A DNA stretch of 26,863 nucleotides, from assembly GCA_031267635.1 (NCBI GenBank), contig JAIRYX010000447.1, forward strand, positions 1 to 26,863, given 5' to 3'. Numbering within the stretch: position 1 is the stretch's first letter; each line of letters starts with the position of its first letter. The position numbers were made by a program, and so were the translations under genes. The notes under the pieces were generated by a model, which did not search any database, was not told the origin of the DNA, and saw only the letters and a program-made list of their open reading frames with translations. Source of the stretch: Planctomycetaceae bacterium. GTDB lineage: Bacteria > Planctomycetota > Planctomycetia > Pirellulales > Thermoguttaceae. This document shows, piece after piece, positions 8,291-16,914 of the stretch.

Positions 8291-8405
8291 TTAAAATAAT
8301 GGAACCGCAGGGACAGCACGTGTTGCCTCTTTCACCGTGTCCCTCATGTCTCTTTTTTGAGAACAAAAATGCAATACATCATTAACGCTATTTTCTTCTT
8401 TATAT

Positions 8406-8711
8406 TTGAGTTTTTCAGAACCGAAGTTTTTATTTCAAAAGAAGAAAAGATTCAAAAGAGAATTGACGCACTACCAAGAAGTATTAAATAAATTATTCGA
8501 AAGTGCTATCCGTTATGATCTGTGCGAAAGTGCTGATAAAATTTGCGTTTTTTGTGCTCATGTCAAGATAGAAAAAGATACGCTTACGTCTCCCAAACGC
8601 GGATTAAGGAAAGAAAAAATCAAGAAAATCCGCGAAAATTGTAAAAAGATGATCACGGCGGCGGAAAAAGCAATCTACGAAGAAGAGCAACGCAAAAAGC
8701 GTTGTAAATAA
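8406..8711 (+). CDS. Small basic hypothetical protein
   Basis: A 101-residue ORF rich in Lys and Glu, with a C-terminal half that looks helical (RKEKIKKIRENCKKMITAAE) and several cysteines. The only start is a TTG without a Shine-Dalgarno site. An ATG at 8370 in another frame opens MQYIINAIFFFIFEFF, a possible membrane segment, followed by charged residues that end at a stop near 8490. A single frameshift could therefore have split one longer membrane-anchored protein. No family recognised; it may be a remnant. Confidence 0.35.
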   Translation: MSFSEPKFLFQKKKRFKRELTHYQEVLNKLFESAIRYDLCESADKICVFCAHVKIEKDTLTSPKRGLRKEKIKKIRENCKKMITAAEKAIYEEEQRKKRCK

Positions 8712-8735
8712 AGCAACAGAAAAACATCGGTTTCA

Positions 8736-9113
8736 TTACACCGCTCCCCAATTGGGGGCTTCAAATCTTAACCTTGAATCTGACGCCAACCGTTCTTTCA
8801 ATCCCGTCAGTGTCAGATTTAAATTTTGCATTGTCTGTTCTAAAGCCGCAAAATCAAAATTTTGGCTATATTGTTGATTTCCGAACGGCATGAAACCGCC
8901 GCCGTTCGTAGTGGTAGGAATCCCCGCCGCCGTAAGCGTCGGAATCGTGTAATCCATGCCGAGGGAATTGGGGACAACCGCACACACACTGGTCAGACCG
9001 GCTTTTGGCGGAAGTGGTCGTGAAACAAAGGCATCGTCGCGAGCATATCCCACAATTAGACATGGCTTTTTTCTGATTATTTCGTTTTTGGGGGACAATA
9101 TTTGAAACCGCAA
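8736..9113 (-). CDS. Hypothetical protein, N-terminus made by repeat R3
   Basis: 125 codons. The C-terminal 84 residues (DYTIPTLTAAGIPTT, glycine-rich NGGGFMPFGNQQ, then the amphipathic FAALEQTMQNLNLTLTGLKE) look like a genuine protein end and lie outside any repeat. The N-terminal 42 codons are encoded by R3 (8988-9198). In the other R3 copy this frame is broken by a 1-nt indel, so the N-terminal part is probably not ancestral coding sequence. The simplest reading is the 3' end of a gene cut by R3. Family not recognised. Confidence 0.35.
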   Translation of the reverse strand: MRFQILSPKNEIIRKKPCLIVGYARDDAFVSRPLPPKAGLTSVCAVVPNSLGMDYTIPTLTAAGIPTTTNGGGFMPFGNQQYSQNFDFAALEQTMQNLNLTLTGLKERLASDSRLRFEAPNWGAV

Positions 9114-9198
9114 TAGAAAACTATAGCGTCAGTTGCCCAAGCCAAATCAATCCGCACTGGGCAACTGAATAGTTACTGTTTCACCGGAAAATACTACT
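8988..9198 (+). repeat. R3 duplication, copy b
   Basis: Near-identical partner of 511-720. Both copies start at ACTGGTCAGACCGGC and run to CCGGAAAATACTACT. In copy a an R1 arm follows at that point, while here R2 sequence continues. Confidence 0.85.
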
Positions 9199-9236
9199 AT
9201 TGCAGCCCTTATGTATAAAATTCTCTTAGTAGATCC
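9130..9236 (+). repeat. R2 half element at the truncation point of a DUF1559 gene
   Basis: Left-half R2 sequence (CAGTTGCCCAAGCC, TATTGCAGCCCTTATG, TTCTCTTAGTAG) overlapping the end of R3. Its inner edge near 9236 is exactly where the DUF1559 pseudogene loses homology to its relatives. Confidence 0.65.
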
Positions 9237-9630
9237 AATATCAGCACGATGGTTGGACGCTTCATTTTCAAGTCGAGCGGTGGCAGACCTTCGCTGTTAG
9301 CGCTGACAAAATTATGAATTCCCAAACCGATTTGTTTGAAATTGTTCGTGCACTGCATTCTCCGTGCCGCCTCACGCGCAGCTTGAATGGCGGGCAAAAG
9401 TAACGCAATCACAATCCCAATGAGTACAATCACCACAAGAAGCTCGACCAGCGTAAACGCTCGGCGAACAGAAGATTGTTTTCCAAATCGGGCAGAAATG
9501 CACGCAATAACACGGGCAAAAAGAGTGAAATCACAGGTAAAATATGGTATATTAGCCATTTTGTGCACCCAATCCCCTTGATGTGTTTTGACGAAATTAA
9601 AAAATCAAACGCTTTGTTTAACTTTTTCAT
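9209..9630 (-). pseudogene. DUF1559 pilin-like gene, frameshifted and truncated
   Basis: The N-terminal third of a DUF1559 protein. It starts at the ATG at 9630, with AAGGAG 8 nt upstream, and reads MKKLNKAFDFLISS and LIYHILPVISL. It then continues only in the next frame as FARVIACISARFGKQ, the pilin signal RRA/FTLVELLVVIVLIG and REAARRMQCTNNFKQ. Comparison with the intact gene at 25078 (LIYHFLRAISFILARVSACI) places a 1-nt loss in an A/T run at 9517-9523. The rest of the protein, including the H-X9-DG end, is missing beyond R2 at about 9236. An earlier frameshift followed by repeat insertion/deletion would explain both lesions. Confidence 0.8.
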
Positions 9631-9667
9631 CGCTGCAACTCCTTCATTAAATAATTTCGATAATGTT

Positions 9668-9715
9668 ATTATGCACAGATAAACGGAATGTATCAATAGG
9701 AATTGTTGGAATTGG
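9668..9715 (-). promoter_or_regulatory. Promoter and conserved box of the DUF1559 pseudogene
   Basis: On the minus strand: box CCAATTCCAACAAT (9702-9715), 5 nt, -35 TTGATA (9691-9696), 17 nt, -10 CATAAT (9668-9673). The identical arrangement precedes the genes at 24263 and 25078. Confidence 0.65.
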
Positions 9716-9750
9716 AAGAATTTTTTTTGAAAAATATTCACAATCTTTGC

Positions 9751-9905
9751 AACTATTCAGTCACCCAAACCAAAATAAACCCGCATTGGACAACTGGGTA
9801 GTGACGATTTTTTAGAGTGACCGTCAATTTTACCGGAAAACATTATTATTGCCGCCCTTAATTTATGAAATGCCCTTAGTAGCCAACCATGCTCCCAAAT
9901 GCGTC
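9751..9905 (+). repeat. R2 left half
   Basis: AACTATTCAGTCACCCAAAC, then GGACAACTGGGTAGTGAC, TATTGCCGCCCTTAATTTAT and CCCTTAGTAGCCAACC, with no right half. A short R4-like fragment (CACTTGAAATTTCGG, reverse) follows near 9990. Otherwise I see nothing genic in 9631-10625. Confidence 0.65.
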
Positions 9906-10146
9906 CAAACGAACCACGACAAAAAAAACGAAGAGATAAAAAATATCCACACTTAAACAAGCCCCCGAAAACTTCACCATAACTCATTGCACTTGAAATT
10001 TCGGTTTTCACTAACGTCGTTATACAGTATACCGTAAAATCCGGTTTGAATTCCATTCATAAAACCGAAAACTCAAATGTAATGAGTATACAACACAAAC
10101 ATCAAAAAATAAAGAAATGATTGCGCAAGCAGAATATTAGAGCATG

Positions 10147-10226
10147 AGGGACAAAAGGGATTTTGAGGACGTGATGAACGATCAACACGGTCTGAAAAGT
10201 CGAAACTTCACGTGTGAGGAGTATCA
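10147..10226 (+). repeat. R4 dispersed repeat
   Basis: AGGGACAAAAGGGATTTTGA, GATGAACGATCAACACGG and CGTGTGAGGAGTATC match the copy at 10511-10591 along the whole length with scattered substitutions. The ORF covering it is only repeat sequence. Confidence 0.7.
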
Positions 10227-10302
10227 AATCGGCAGTTTGTTAATATTTGCTCTTGTGTCGGTGAAACTCGTTGTTTATAATTCCCTGAAAATAGAAGTAT
10301 TT

Positions 10303-10500
10303 TTAACTATTCAGTCGCTCAAACCAAATAAATCCGTACTGGGCAATTGAATAGTTGCTGTCAGTTTTACCGGAATATATTATTATTGTAGCCCTTATTT
10401 ATGAAATTCCATTAGTAGCTCCAATTGTACCAATATGTGCCCTTATTTTCGTTTATTTTTTTTGATAAAATCCATTATCTAAAACATAAGGACAAGTTGG
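10303..10500 (+). repeat. R2 left half plus centre
   Basis: TAACTATTCAGTCGCTCAAA, GGGCAATTGAATAGTTGC, GTAGCCCTTATTTATG, then central sequence TTTTGATAAAATCCATTATC, which matches the complement of the centre of the complete copy at 16210-16544. Confidence 0.65.
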
Positions 10501-10510
10501 GTGTCTGTGT

Positions 10511-10591
10511 TAGGGACAAAAGGGACTTTGGGGACGTGACAAACGATCAACACTGTCTTAAAAGCCGAATTTCAAAGTGTGATAAGTATAA
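10511..10591 (+). repeat. R4 dispersed repeat ahead of the TPR gene
   Basis: TAGGGACAAAAGGGACTTTG, AAACGATCAACACTGTC and TTTCAAAGTGTGATAAG. It ends with TATAAT about 40 nt before the TPR gene, so it may contribute a -10 element, although no good -35 is spaced from it. Confidence 0.7.
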
Positions 10592-10625
10592 TCATTGAGA
10601 CAATAGACTTAAAAAAATTGCTATC

Positions 10626-11477
10626 ATGTTCAATCTATCCAAAACTTATGCAAAAGCACAAAATATTATTGACGTTTTGTGTTTGTTATTTCTTATGTTG
10701 TCCGTCATTTTGTCGAGCTGTACGAACATGACGACCGATGGACGCAATCATCAAGGAATCAAACACTATCAACAAATGCGGTATGATCAAGCCATTTCCG
10801 AATTTCAAAACGCGGTGAGCCAAAGTCCCGATTCTCCCGAAGGTTATTATTATATCGGCATGACCTATCATACGTTAGGGACAAGTCGCAACGCCGCCGC
10901 CTATTATGGGCAGGCGGAACAGTATTATAAACTTTGTTTGACAAAAAATCCGAACTACGCTCCCTGTCGTGAAAAATATGCGGAATTGATGCTCGAAACC
11001 GGACGAACCGCCGAAGCATTTACTTTTTTGCGGGATTGGGAAGTTGCTTCCAAAGATTTGGCGACTCCTAAAATTGCAATGGCGAAGCTTTATCAACAAG
11101 CCGGACGACCTCAAGACGCCTTCATCTATCTCAACGCCGCCGTTCAAAAAGAACCGCAAAATTTCGCGGTTTATAACGCACTCGGAAATTTGAGAGAATC
11201 GCTGGGAGAATTGACACAGGCATTGGAAAATTATCAACTTTCCTATCAATTCAACCCGCAGCAACCGGAAATCGCTGATAAAATTGCCCGTTTAACTTCG
11301 CCCTCCTCAACAACAATGCCGGGAGTTACCGTTGTGAAACAAACATCGGCAGTCAGCGATCATTCATCCGCAAGTTCGCAGGATTTTAACTCATTAAATA
11401 ATACACAAACTTTTCGTCCTGCTCCGCAATACAACACTCCAACCCGCATTGCCTCGCGCAATCGGCACGATTTTTGA
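10626..11477 (+). CDS. TPR-repeat lipoprotein
   Basis: 283 residues. An N-terminal hydrophobic segment (VLCLLFLMLSVILSSC) ends in a lipobox with C32 as the likely lipidated residue, so the protein is probably anchored in a membrane and exposed outside the cytoplasm. Residues about 40-235 are tetratricopeptide repeats: HYQQMRYDQAISEFQNAV, then YYYIGMTYHTLG, AKLYQQAGRPQDAFIYLNAA and YNALGNLRESLGELTQALEN. TPRs serve as protein-protein scaffolds. The tail from about 236 is Ser/Thr/Asn-rich and probably disordered. The ATG at 10626 lacks a Shine-Dalgarno site. The 1005-residue exported protein begins 88 nt downstream on the same strand, so an operon and a physical partnership are plausible but unproven. 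Confidence 0.85.
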   Translation: MFNLSKTYAKAQNIIDVLCLLFLMLSVILSSCTNMTTDGRNHQGIKHYQQMRYDQAISEFQNAVSQSPDSPEGYYYIGMTYHTLGTSRNAAAYYGQAEQYYKLCLTKNPNYAPCREKYAELMLETGRTAEAFTFLRDWEVASKDLATPKIAMAKLYQQAGRPQDAFIYLNAAVQKEPQNFAVYNALGNLRESLGELTQALENYQLSYQFNPQQPEIADKIARLTSPSSTTMPGVTVVKQTSAVSDHSSASSQDFNSLNNTQTFRPAPQYNTPTRIASRNRHDF

Positions 11478-11565
11478 AAAGGTTTCAATTTTTCAAGCAT
11501 AATTTTTCAATACTTGATCGTTTGATTTTTGCCACAAATGTACGAATTATCGCGAAATATTTAAA

Positions 11566-14500
11566 ATGAAAACTTTATTACAACCTGCTTTTTTAGCGAC
11601 GTTCTTTCTATTTATTTCTTGCCGCGCGACTGTTTTGGCTCAATCGGAAGCGTTTTTAAATCGTATAGACGGTTCTTCTTTTGGCGTGGGCTGTATCGTG
11701 ATTCCTGTTTCGCCGAATGAGTTGCCGCCCGGCGGAGTGGAAAGCGTTCAGATTTATGAAGCTAATCACCGGATTTTGTATCCCGCGTTTGAAATACGCG
11801 AAGTGCCGCGCGAGGTGACGAATACGTTTCTCAACGCGAAACGTTCTATCGGTCGTTTTGTTGGTGAAATATTGTCGCAAACGGGAACGTCGGTCGCGGT
11901 TTATTTCTTATTCGTCGGCAATCAAACGCCGCTCGACATAACCATTATCACAAACCGCGCGACTCGTCATACGATCACTCCAACGCAACATCCGATAAAG
12001 TACAATCGTTTATTACAGGATTGGTGGGGTCGTTATAACAAAGAAACTGTTTCATTGATCCAAACCAACGATTATCCGCCGGTTGTTAAAGAATATTTGC
12101 GAACGATGCTTTCGTTTCGGCTCGGATTAAAACGTCCCGAAACGAAACCGTCGTTTTGGGATAAGCTGCTTTCTACCGATCTCGGTTTTCAACTTGACCC
12201 AACGGTTGTATTGTTCGAGACGCAAACCAATCTTTTTTTTAATGCCGAACGATATACACAAAACGCGAATCTCGACTTACCGCAATCACTGGAAGAGCTT
12301 ATCCATCAACAGCCGAAAATCAAAAGCGTTCCTACTTCACAACAACCGCGATTTCGTCCTATTGCGTATGTTCCGCAAGAGCAGGGAGAACAACAAGCCA
12401 ACAAGAGAGAAAAATCGAAAGAAGAACAGGAACAAGAAAAAAATCAGCAAGACGAATCAGCCAAGAAATTGACTGCCCTTTGGGATTCATTGACACAATC
12501 GTTTTCGATTGGCACGTCAAAAAACGACAACCAAACGGACGCCGTTTCGCCGGGCAATGATTCGCAATCGCAATACGAACAAGAAGGAATCGAACAGATT
12601 GCATTTCACGTTCCGGCGCATTGTTTTTATATTCGTTACGGTTCGTATTCCAATTTCGCTTGGTTTCAGGATACGACTGCGATTTGGGGCGGCGATTTGC
12701 GGAATTTGATTGCGTCGCGCGCATTTCAAACTCGTTCCGGTATGCGTCTGGAGCAGCAGATCGGATTGCGTCAAGATACGCTTGCAAAGTTATTTGGCAA
12801 TTCGGTGATTGACGATGTTGCGGTAATCGGGACGGACTTATTTTTTGACGACGGCGCGTCTTTTGGATTATTGTTTCGTGCAAAAAATAACGATATTCTC
12901 ACCAATGATTTTAATACAAAACGTCAAGCATTGTTGAAAAGTACGCACGGCGCAACGGAAACGCTTCTTGACATTGACGGAGAACGGGTCTCGTATATTT
13001 CCACGCCGGATCAACGAATACGCACGTTTTACGCGGCGATGGGCGATTATCATCTTGTCACCCGATCCGAACAACTTGCTCGTGATTTTGTCGCATTGCA
13101 TAAACATCAGGGATCAAACGCGACGAAATCGCTTTTCAACAAACATTTGTCTTTGGGCGAGCTTCCCGAATTTCATCAAGTGCGTGGAATTATGCCGTTG
13201 GAGCAAAAGTCAACGATTTTTATTTATTTTTCACGTCCGTATTTTTACAATTTATGCAGTCCGGCATATTGGATTGAAACGCAACGGCGTAATACATCGG
13301 CGGCAAGAATTGAATTATTACGGCTTGGCGGCATGGCGGCGGCGGCGGAAGGACATGGTCAGACAAACGTCTCGGAGTGGATGGCGATGCTCAAATCCAA
13401 CGGGTACATTCCGCCGAACTTCGGACAGTTTCCTGACGGCAGCGATACTATTCTTGAATCGTGGACAAATATTCGCGATTCGTTGCGCGGTTATCGCGGT
13501 TCGTTTTTACCGATTGCCGATATGTTGCCGAACAAAGTAACCGAGTCCGAGTATCAGCAATATCAAAAAATGTGTCAAAACTTTTTTGAGAATTGGGATA
13601 AATTTGATCCGGTTGTTGTTTCGATTCGGCGTGCGCCGTATAAGTCGCCGGAAGGAAAACAAGAACACATCATCATTGATGCGCGGATTGCTCCGTTGTC
13701 CGCTAAAAACCGATCGACGCTTTATGCGCATCTTGGTCAGCCGACGACGAACAAACTTGCGCCGTTGTCGGGCAATTTTGCGTCGTTTGAACTTTCTTTG
13801 GCGGAAAATTATCTTTTCGGCGCGTTGCAAAACGAAGTTCCGCCACGTCTTCCGAGCGAGCAACCGCGTCCTGTGGAACGCATTATGTCGGGAATTTTGT
13901 TAAAGAATCCGCATATTATGTTGAGCGATTTGTTTGCCGGATATTTTGGATATTTCGGTCAGCCGGGAAAATTTTTGAAACTTTGGGGATGGACGTTTCA
14001 ATGGATTGACGACGCAGCCGGCTATGCCCGAAGTATCGACGGCACATGGCGACGGCACTACGGCAATTATACGCTTTATTCACGGCAACGAGCGATTCTT
14101 GATTTAATTGCGCCGCAGCTTGGTTTTGTTCCCGCTGAATACGCCGCGCAGCTTCGCGTTAATATCGGCAATCCGTTGACGTCGCGTATTGCCGCGCCGC
14201 TTAACAATTTCGGTTATGCGCGAACTTGCGACACGATTCGCGGGAACTTGCGGTTGCTCAATGATTTGCAAATGCAATTTCACGTGAGCGGGCAACATTG
14301 CCAAGAAGTCGCTGAAACGATTCTTGATGCAGATTTAATTTGCCCGCTTGGCGGAAAATATGTCTATCAACCGTTTACCAATACGTTATCTGATTGGGGA
14401 CGTTGGCAATCTACTGTTCTGAACAATTTACCGAACACACCAAATTCCGCAGTGATGATACAAGCGCCAAGCGGATTCCTCGCCCCGCCGTTAAATTGGT

Positions 14501-14583
14501 TTCGCGGCGGCAAACTCGACGCTCTCGTCTCCCCCGACGCAGTTTCCGTCCATGCCGAACTAGAAATGCTGTTGCCGAAATGA
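11566..14583 (+). CDS. Large exported protein of unknown function
   Basis: 1005 residues with a signal peptide (MKTLLQPAFLATFFLFISC, likely cleaved after VLA at 25), so it acts in the periplasm or at the surface. The FISC stretch is also lipobox-like, making a lipoprotein possible. Residues about 275-300 form a charged Gln/Glu/Lys linker (EQEQEKNQQDESAKK). From about 345 on there are mixed alpha/beta blocks (HVPAHCFYIRYGSYSNFAWF, DGERVSYISTPDQRIRTFY, STIFIYFSRPYFYNLCSP). These recall large planctomycete proteins of uncertain function, with a distant feel of DUF3352, but I cannot assign a family. No catalytic motif was recognised. There is no Shine-Dalgarno site; the start is chosen because the signal peptide begins there. 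It probably forms an operon with the TPR lipoprotein upstream. Confidence 0.8.
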   Translation: MKTLLQPAFLATFFLFISCRATVLAQSEAFLNRIDGSSFGVGCIVIPVSPNELPPGGVESVQIYEANHRILYPAFEIREVPREVTNTFLNAKRSIGRFVGEILSQTGTSVAVYFLFVGNQTPLDITIITNRATRHTITPTQHPIKYNRLLQDWWGRYNKETVSLIQTNDYPPVVKEYLRTMLSFRLGLKRPETKPSFWDKLLSTDLGFQLDPTVVLFETQTNLFFNAERYTQNANLDLPQSLEELIHQQPKIKSVPTSQQPRFRPIAYVPQEQGEQQANKREKSKEEQEQEKNQQDESAKKLTALWDSLTQSFSIGTSKNDNQTDAVSPGNDSQSQYEQEGIEQIAFHVPAHCFYIRYGSYSNFAWFQDTTAIWGGDLRNLIASRAFQTRSGMRLEQQIGLRQDTLAKLFGNSVIDDVAVIGTDLFFDDGASFGLLFRAKNNDILTNDFNTKRQALLKSTHGATETLLDIDGERVSYISTPDQRIRTFYAAMGDYHLVTRSEQLARDFVALHKHQGSNATKSLFNKHLSLGELPEFHQVRGIMPLEQKSTIFIYFSRPYFYNLCSPAYWIETQRRNTSAARIELLRLGGMAAAAEGHGQTNVSEWMAMLKSNGYIPPNFGQFPDGSDTILESWTNIRDSLRGYRGSFLPIADMLPNKVTESEYQQYQKMCQNFFENWDKFDPVVVSIRRAPYKSPEGKQEHIIIDARIAPLSAKNRSTLYAHLGQPTTNKLAPLSGNFASFELSLAENYLFGALQNEVPPRLPSEQPRPVERIMSGILLKNPHIMLSDLFAGYFGYFGQPGKFLKLWGWTFQWIDDAAGYARSIDGTWRRHYGNYTLYSRQRAILDLIAPQLGFVPAEYAAQLRVNIGNPLTSRIAAPLNNFGYARTCDTIRGNLRLLNDLQMQFHVSGQHCQEVAETILDADLICPLGGKYVYQPFTNTLSDWGRWQSTVLNNLPNTPNSAVMIQAPSGFLAPPLNWFRGGKLDALVSPDAVSVHAELEMLLPK

Positions 14584-14853
14584 GAAGTGAGAAACAAAAT
14601 CTGTGAAAATGAGACCATCATCTTTAGTTTGCCGCAACTTTTATATTTGGAAAATTTCCTCCGGTTTCCTACCTAAACTTTAACTCGTAATATCTGTGAC
14701 ACGAAAAATGCAGTGATCGAATATAGTTAATAAATTGAAAATACATAAAATTTTCAAAATACATAGCTTACAGGAACAAAACTAACGTAGGAGGACTTTG
14801 ATTTCTTATCTGAAAAAGGTTTTTGAGATCATCTAAAATCTCAAATTTTCGTC

Positions 14854-14882
14854 TTGACGTGAAATCGATAAAATGTTATCTT
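14854..14882 (+). promoter_or_regulatory. Promoter of the DegT-type aminotransferase gene
   Basis: TTGACG (14854-14859), 17 nt, TATCTT (14877-14882). The predicted start near 14889 lies downstream of the longest-ORF start (14823), which supports translation from 15000. Apart from a short A/T hairpin (GAAAAT/ATTTTC, near 14738) I see nothing else in 14584-14999. Confidence 0.5.
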
Positions 14883-14999
14883 TTTTCCGTTTTACATGGG
14901 ACATTCCGATTCTGCTTTGCATCGATTGCCCAAATAGCATATTTTACGAAGGAACGTTTTTCAGGACAAAAATTTAAAGGACAAGGAAGCCGAATAATA

Positions 15000-16196
15000 A
15001 TGGCACAAATTATTTCTCTCGGTGTGTCACGTGGAGAGCACACTCAACAGGTTCCTCTGCTTGATCTAAAACGGCAATATACCGAAATTTGCGACGACAT
15101 GGGTGCGGCGTTGCGAAGCGTTAGCGATTCCGGGCAATTCGTTCTCGGACCGGAAGTCAAAAAGCTAGAACAAAGTCTCGCGGTCTACAGTCAGGTCGGT
15201 CATGCAGTCGGTTGTGCGTCGGGAAGCGACGCGCTTTTGCTTTCACTGATGGCATGCGGCATAGAATCCGGCAACGAAGTGATTGTGCCGAGTTTTACGT
15301 TTTTCGCTACCGCCAGCGCAGTAACGCGGTTGGGAGCAACGCCGGTTTTCGCGGATATCGAACCGAAATCATTCAACATCGACCCGAATCATGTTGCACA
15401 ACTTATCAACGAGAAAACGAAAGCAATCATTCCTGTCAATTTGTTTGGGCAAATGGCGGAAATGAAAACGCTGAATGATCTGACTTGCGGACGAAATATT
15501 GCGCTGATTGAAGACTCCGCGCAGGCGATTGGCGCGGAACTTGAAAACCGGCGCACCGGAAGTTGGGGCGATATGTGTGCGTTGAGTTTTTATCCGACCA
15601 AAAATCTTGGCGGTGCGGGCGACGGCGGAATGGTTGTAACAAACAACGCGGCGTTGGCGGATAAACTGCGGCTTCTTCGCGGTCACGGCATGGAACCGCG
15701 TTATTATCACAGCATGATTGGAATCAACAGTCGTTTGGATTCGTATCAGGCGGCGGTACTCAATGTCAAATTGCCGCACCTAGACAAATGGACAACGATG
15801 CGAAAACAAAACGCCGACCGTTATAACGCTCTTTTCCGCGATGCGGCTTTAGACGGAATGGTTGTTTATCCTGAAACGCTCCCGAACCGCCGACATGTCT
15901 GGAATCAATATGTGATTCGCGTGCCGAACGGCTTACGCGACATGATGCGAAAAGAACTTGCGGAATCGAAAATCGGTACAGAGATTTATTATCCGCTTGG
16001 TTTGCATGAACAAGAATGTTTTCGTAACTTGGGTTACGCGCCGGAAAGTTTACCCGAAACGTTCCGCGCAACGCGGGAAGTTATTGCTCTGCCGATTTAT
16101 CCCGAATTGACCGAGCGGGAACAAGTGTTCGTCGTCGAAAAAATCAAACAATTTTGCAAAAAACAACATCAATTCACATTGCCGAAAGCGGCGTAG
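15000..16196 (+). CDS. DegT/DnrJ/EryC1/StrS-family PLP aminotransferase
   Basis: PLP-dependent sugar aminotransferase family, whose members aminate nucleotide-linked keto-sugars for surface polysaccharides, glycans or antibiotics. From the ATG at 15000 it has 398 residues, normal for the family. The family start VPLLDLKRQY follows at 18. Further motifs are the cofactor-binding region CASGSDALLLSLMACGI, the sugar-pocket loop PSFTFFATASAVTRLGATPV, the aspartate segment ALIEDSAQAIGAE and the Schiff-base lysine K201 in SFYPTKNLGGAGDGG. The frame is open 59 codons further upstream, but those residues are not family-like and a promoter lies inside them; AAGGA precedes 15000. There are no other sugar-pathway genes nearby, so the substrate cannot be stated. 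Confidence 0.9.
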   Translation: MAQIISLGVSRGEHTQQVPLLDLKRQYTEICDDMGAALRSVSDSGQFVLGPEVKKLEQSLAVYSQVGHAVGCASGSDALLLSLMACGIESGNEVIVPSFTFFATASAVTRLGATPVFADIEPKSFNIDPNHVAQLINEKTKAIIPVNLFGQMAEMKTLNDLTCGRNIALIEDSAQAIGAELENRRTGSWGDMCALSFYPTKNLGGAGDGGMVVTNNAALADKLRLLRGHGMEPRYYHSMIGINSRLDSYQAAVLNVKLPHLDKWTTMRKQNADRYNALFRDAALDGMVVYPETLPNRRHVWNQYVIRVPNGLRDMMRKELAESKIGTEIYYPLGLHEQECFRNLGYAPESLPETFRATREVIALPIYPELTEREQVFVVEKIKQFCKKQHQFTLPKAA

Positions 16197-16209
16197 CGTT
16201 AATGAAATG

Positions 16210-16544
16210 TAACTATTCAGTCGCTCAAACCAAGTAAATCCGCACTGGGCAACTGTATCGTTATCCGAAAGCGTTTATCATTGCAGCCCTTATCTATCAA
16301 GTTTCCCTTAGTAGCCAACAAAGTGCCCAAACTTGCTCTGATTCCCTTATGTTTTAGATCATAGATTTTTATCAAAAAATTGGACAAAAAATAAGAAGGG
16401 CATAAGGACGCATATTGGCGTCATTCGGGCTACTAAGGGACTTTCATAAATAAGGGCGGCAATAATAATATTTTCCGATAAAATTGATAGGAACTATTCA
16501 GTTGCCAAGTACGGATTTATTGGAGTTGAGCGATCTGAATAGTC
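16210..16544. repeat. R2 fold-back element, most complete copy
   Basis: About 335 bp whose two halves are inverted copies of each other. The left side has TAACTATTCAGTCGCTCAAA, AAATCCGCACTGGGCAACTG, TGCAGCCCTTATCTATC and CCCTTAGTAGCCAAC. The right side has GGGCTACTAAGGGACTTTC, ATAAATAAGGGCGGCAAT, CAGTTGCCAAGTACGGATTT and CGATCTGAATAGTCA. It has no ORF of note and would fold into one long hairpin. Other copies (652, 5525, 9130, 9751, 10303, 24435) are partial. Confidence 0.85.
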
Positions 16545-16586
16545 ACTAAAACTTATTTATTATTGTCGTCTTCAAGCGTCGGCATT

Positions 16587-16691
16587 CTACTTTGAGCGAA
16601 CAACCCCATCGGCGTCAAGAAAAACAACAATACAAAAAGATAAAGATATTGTCAGAAGAATAATACAAGATGCCAAACAATCTTTTTTCAT
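16587..16691 (-). other. Possible 34-residue membrane peptide or signal-peptide remnant
   Basis: In the gap between R2 and hemL, an ATG at 16691 opens a short hydrophobic peptide (MKKDCLASCIILLTIS, then FCIVVFLDADG). An overlapping frame reads LYLFVLLFFLTPMGLFAQS, which looks like a signal peptide ending at AQS, but it is broken by a TGA. No ribosome-binding site was seen. It may be the decayed 5' end of an exported protein gene. Nothing else was recognised in 16545-16820. Confidence 0.2.
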
Positions 16692-16820
16692 GAAGCACGT
16701 CCGTTCAATATCCGTGTGCGAATTTTGAAAGCCATTGCAATTATAATCATTATGAGACCTACAATGATACTAATCCGGTTGTAAATCGAGATATTGTATG
16801 ATTTTTTAGTTTTTAATGTA

Positions 16821-16910
16821 GGGAACTTCTAAAAACCTCTTCCAAATATTCGTAAGCCCTCATTTTTCAACGGTCACGTTTGTTGAAAATGAGTTTTTTA
16901 GAAGTTCTCT
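16821..16910 (+). repeat. R1 palindromic element, copy d
   Basis: Arms GGGAACTTCTAAAAACCTC and the complementary GAGTTTTTTAGAAGTTCTC, with loop CGTAAGCCCTCATTTTTCAA. It ends 4 bp before the TGA of hemL (minus strand), again placing R1 at the very 3' end of a gene. Confidence 0.85.
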
Positions 16911-16914
16911 ATAG

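Noticed and set aside
8011..8366. Minus-strand ORFs of about 100 and 72 residues
   Set aside because: Overlap the plus-strand gene remnant; Cys/Phe/Arg-rich antisense sequence with no start signal.
10144..10350. 68-residue ORF
   Set aside because: It consists of repeat R4 followed by the start of R2; the same DNA elsewhere is not open.
12359..12883. 174-residue minus-strand ORF inside the 1005-residue gene
   Set aside because: Low-complexity composition opposite the charged linker region; a typical antisense shadow.
14823..14999. Longer N-terminus for the DegT-type aminotransferase
   Set aside because: 59 extra residues unlike the family, and a promoter-like TTGACG-17-TATCTT lies within them.
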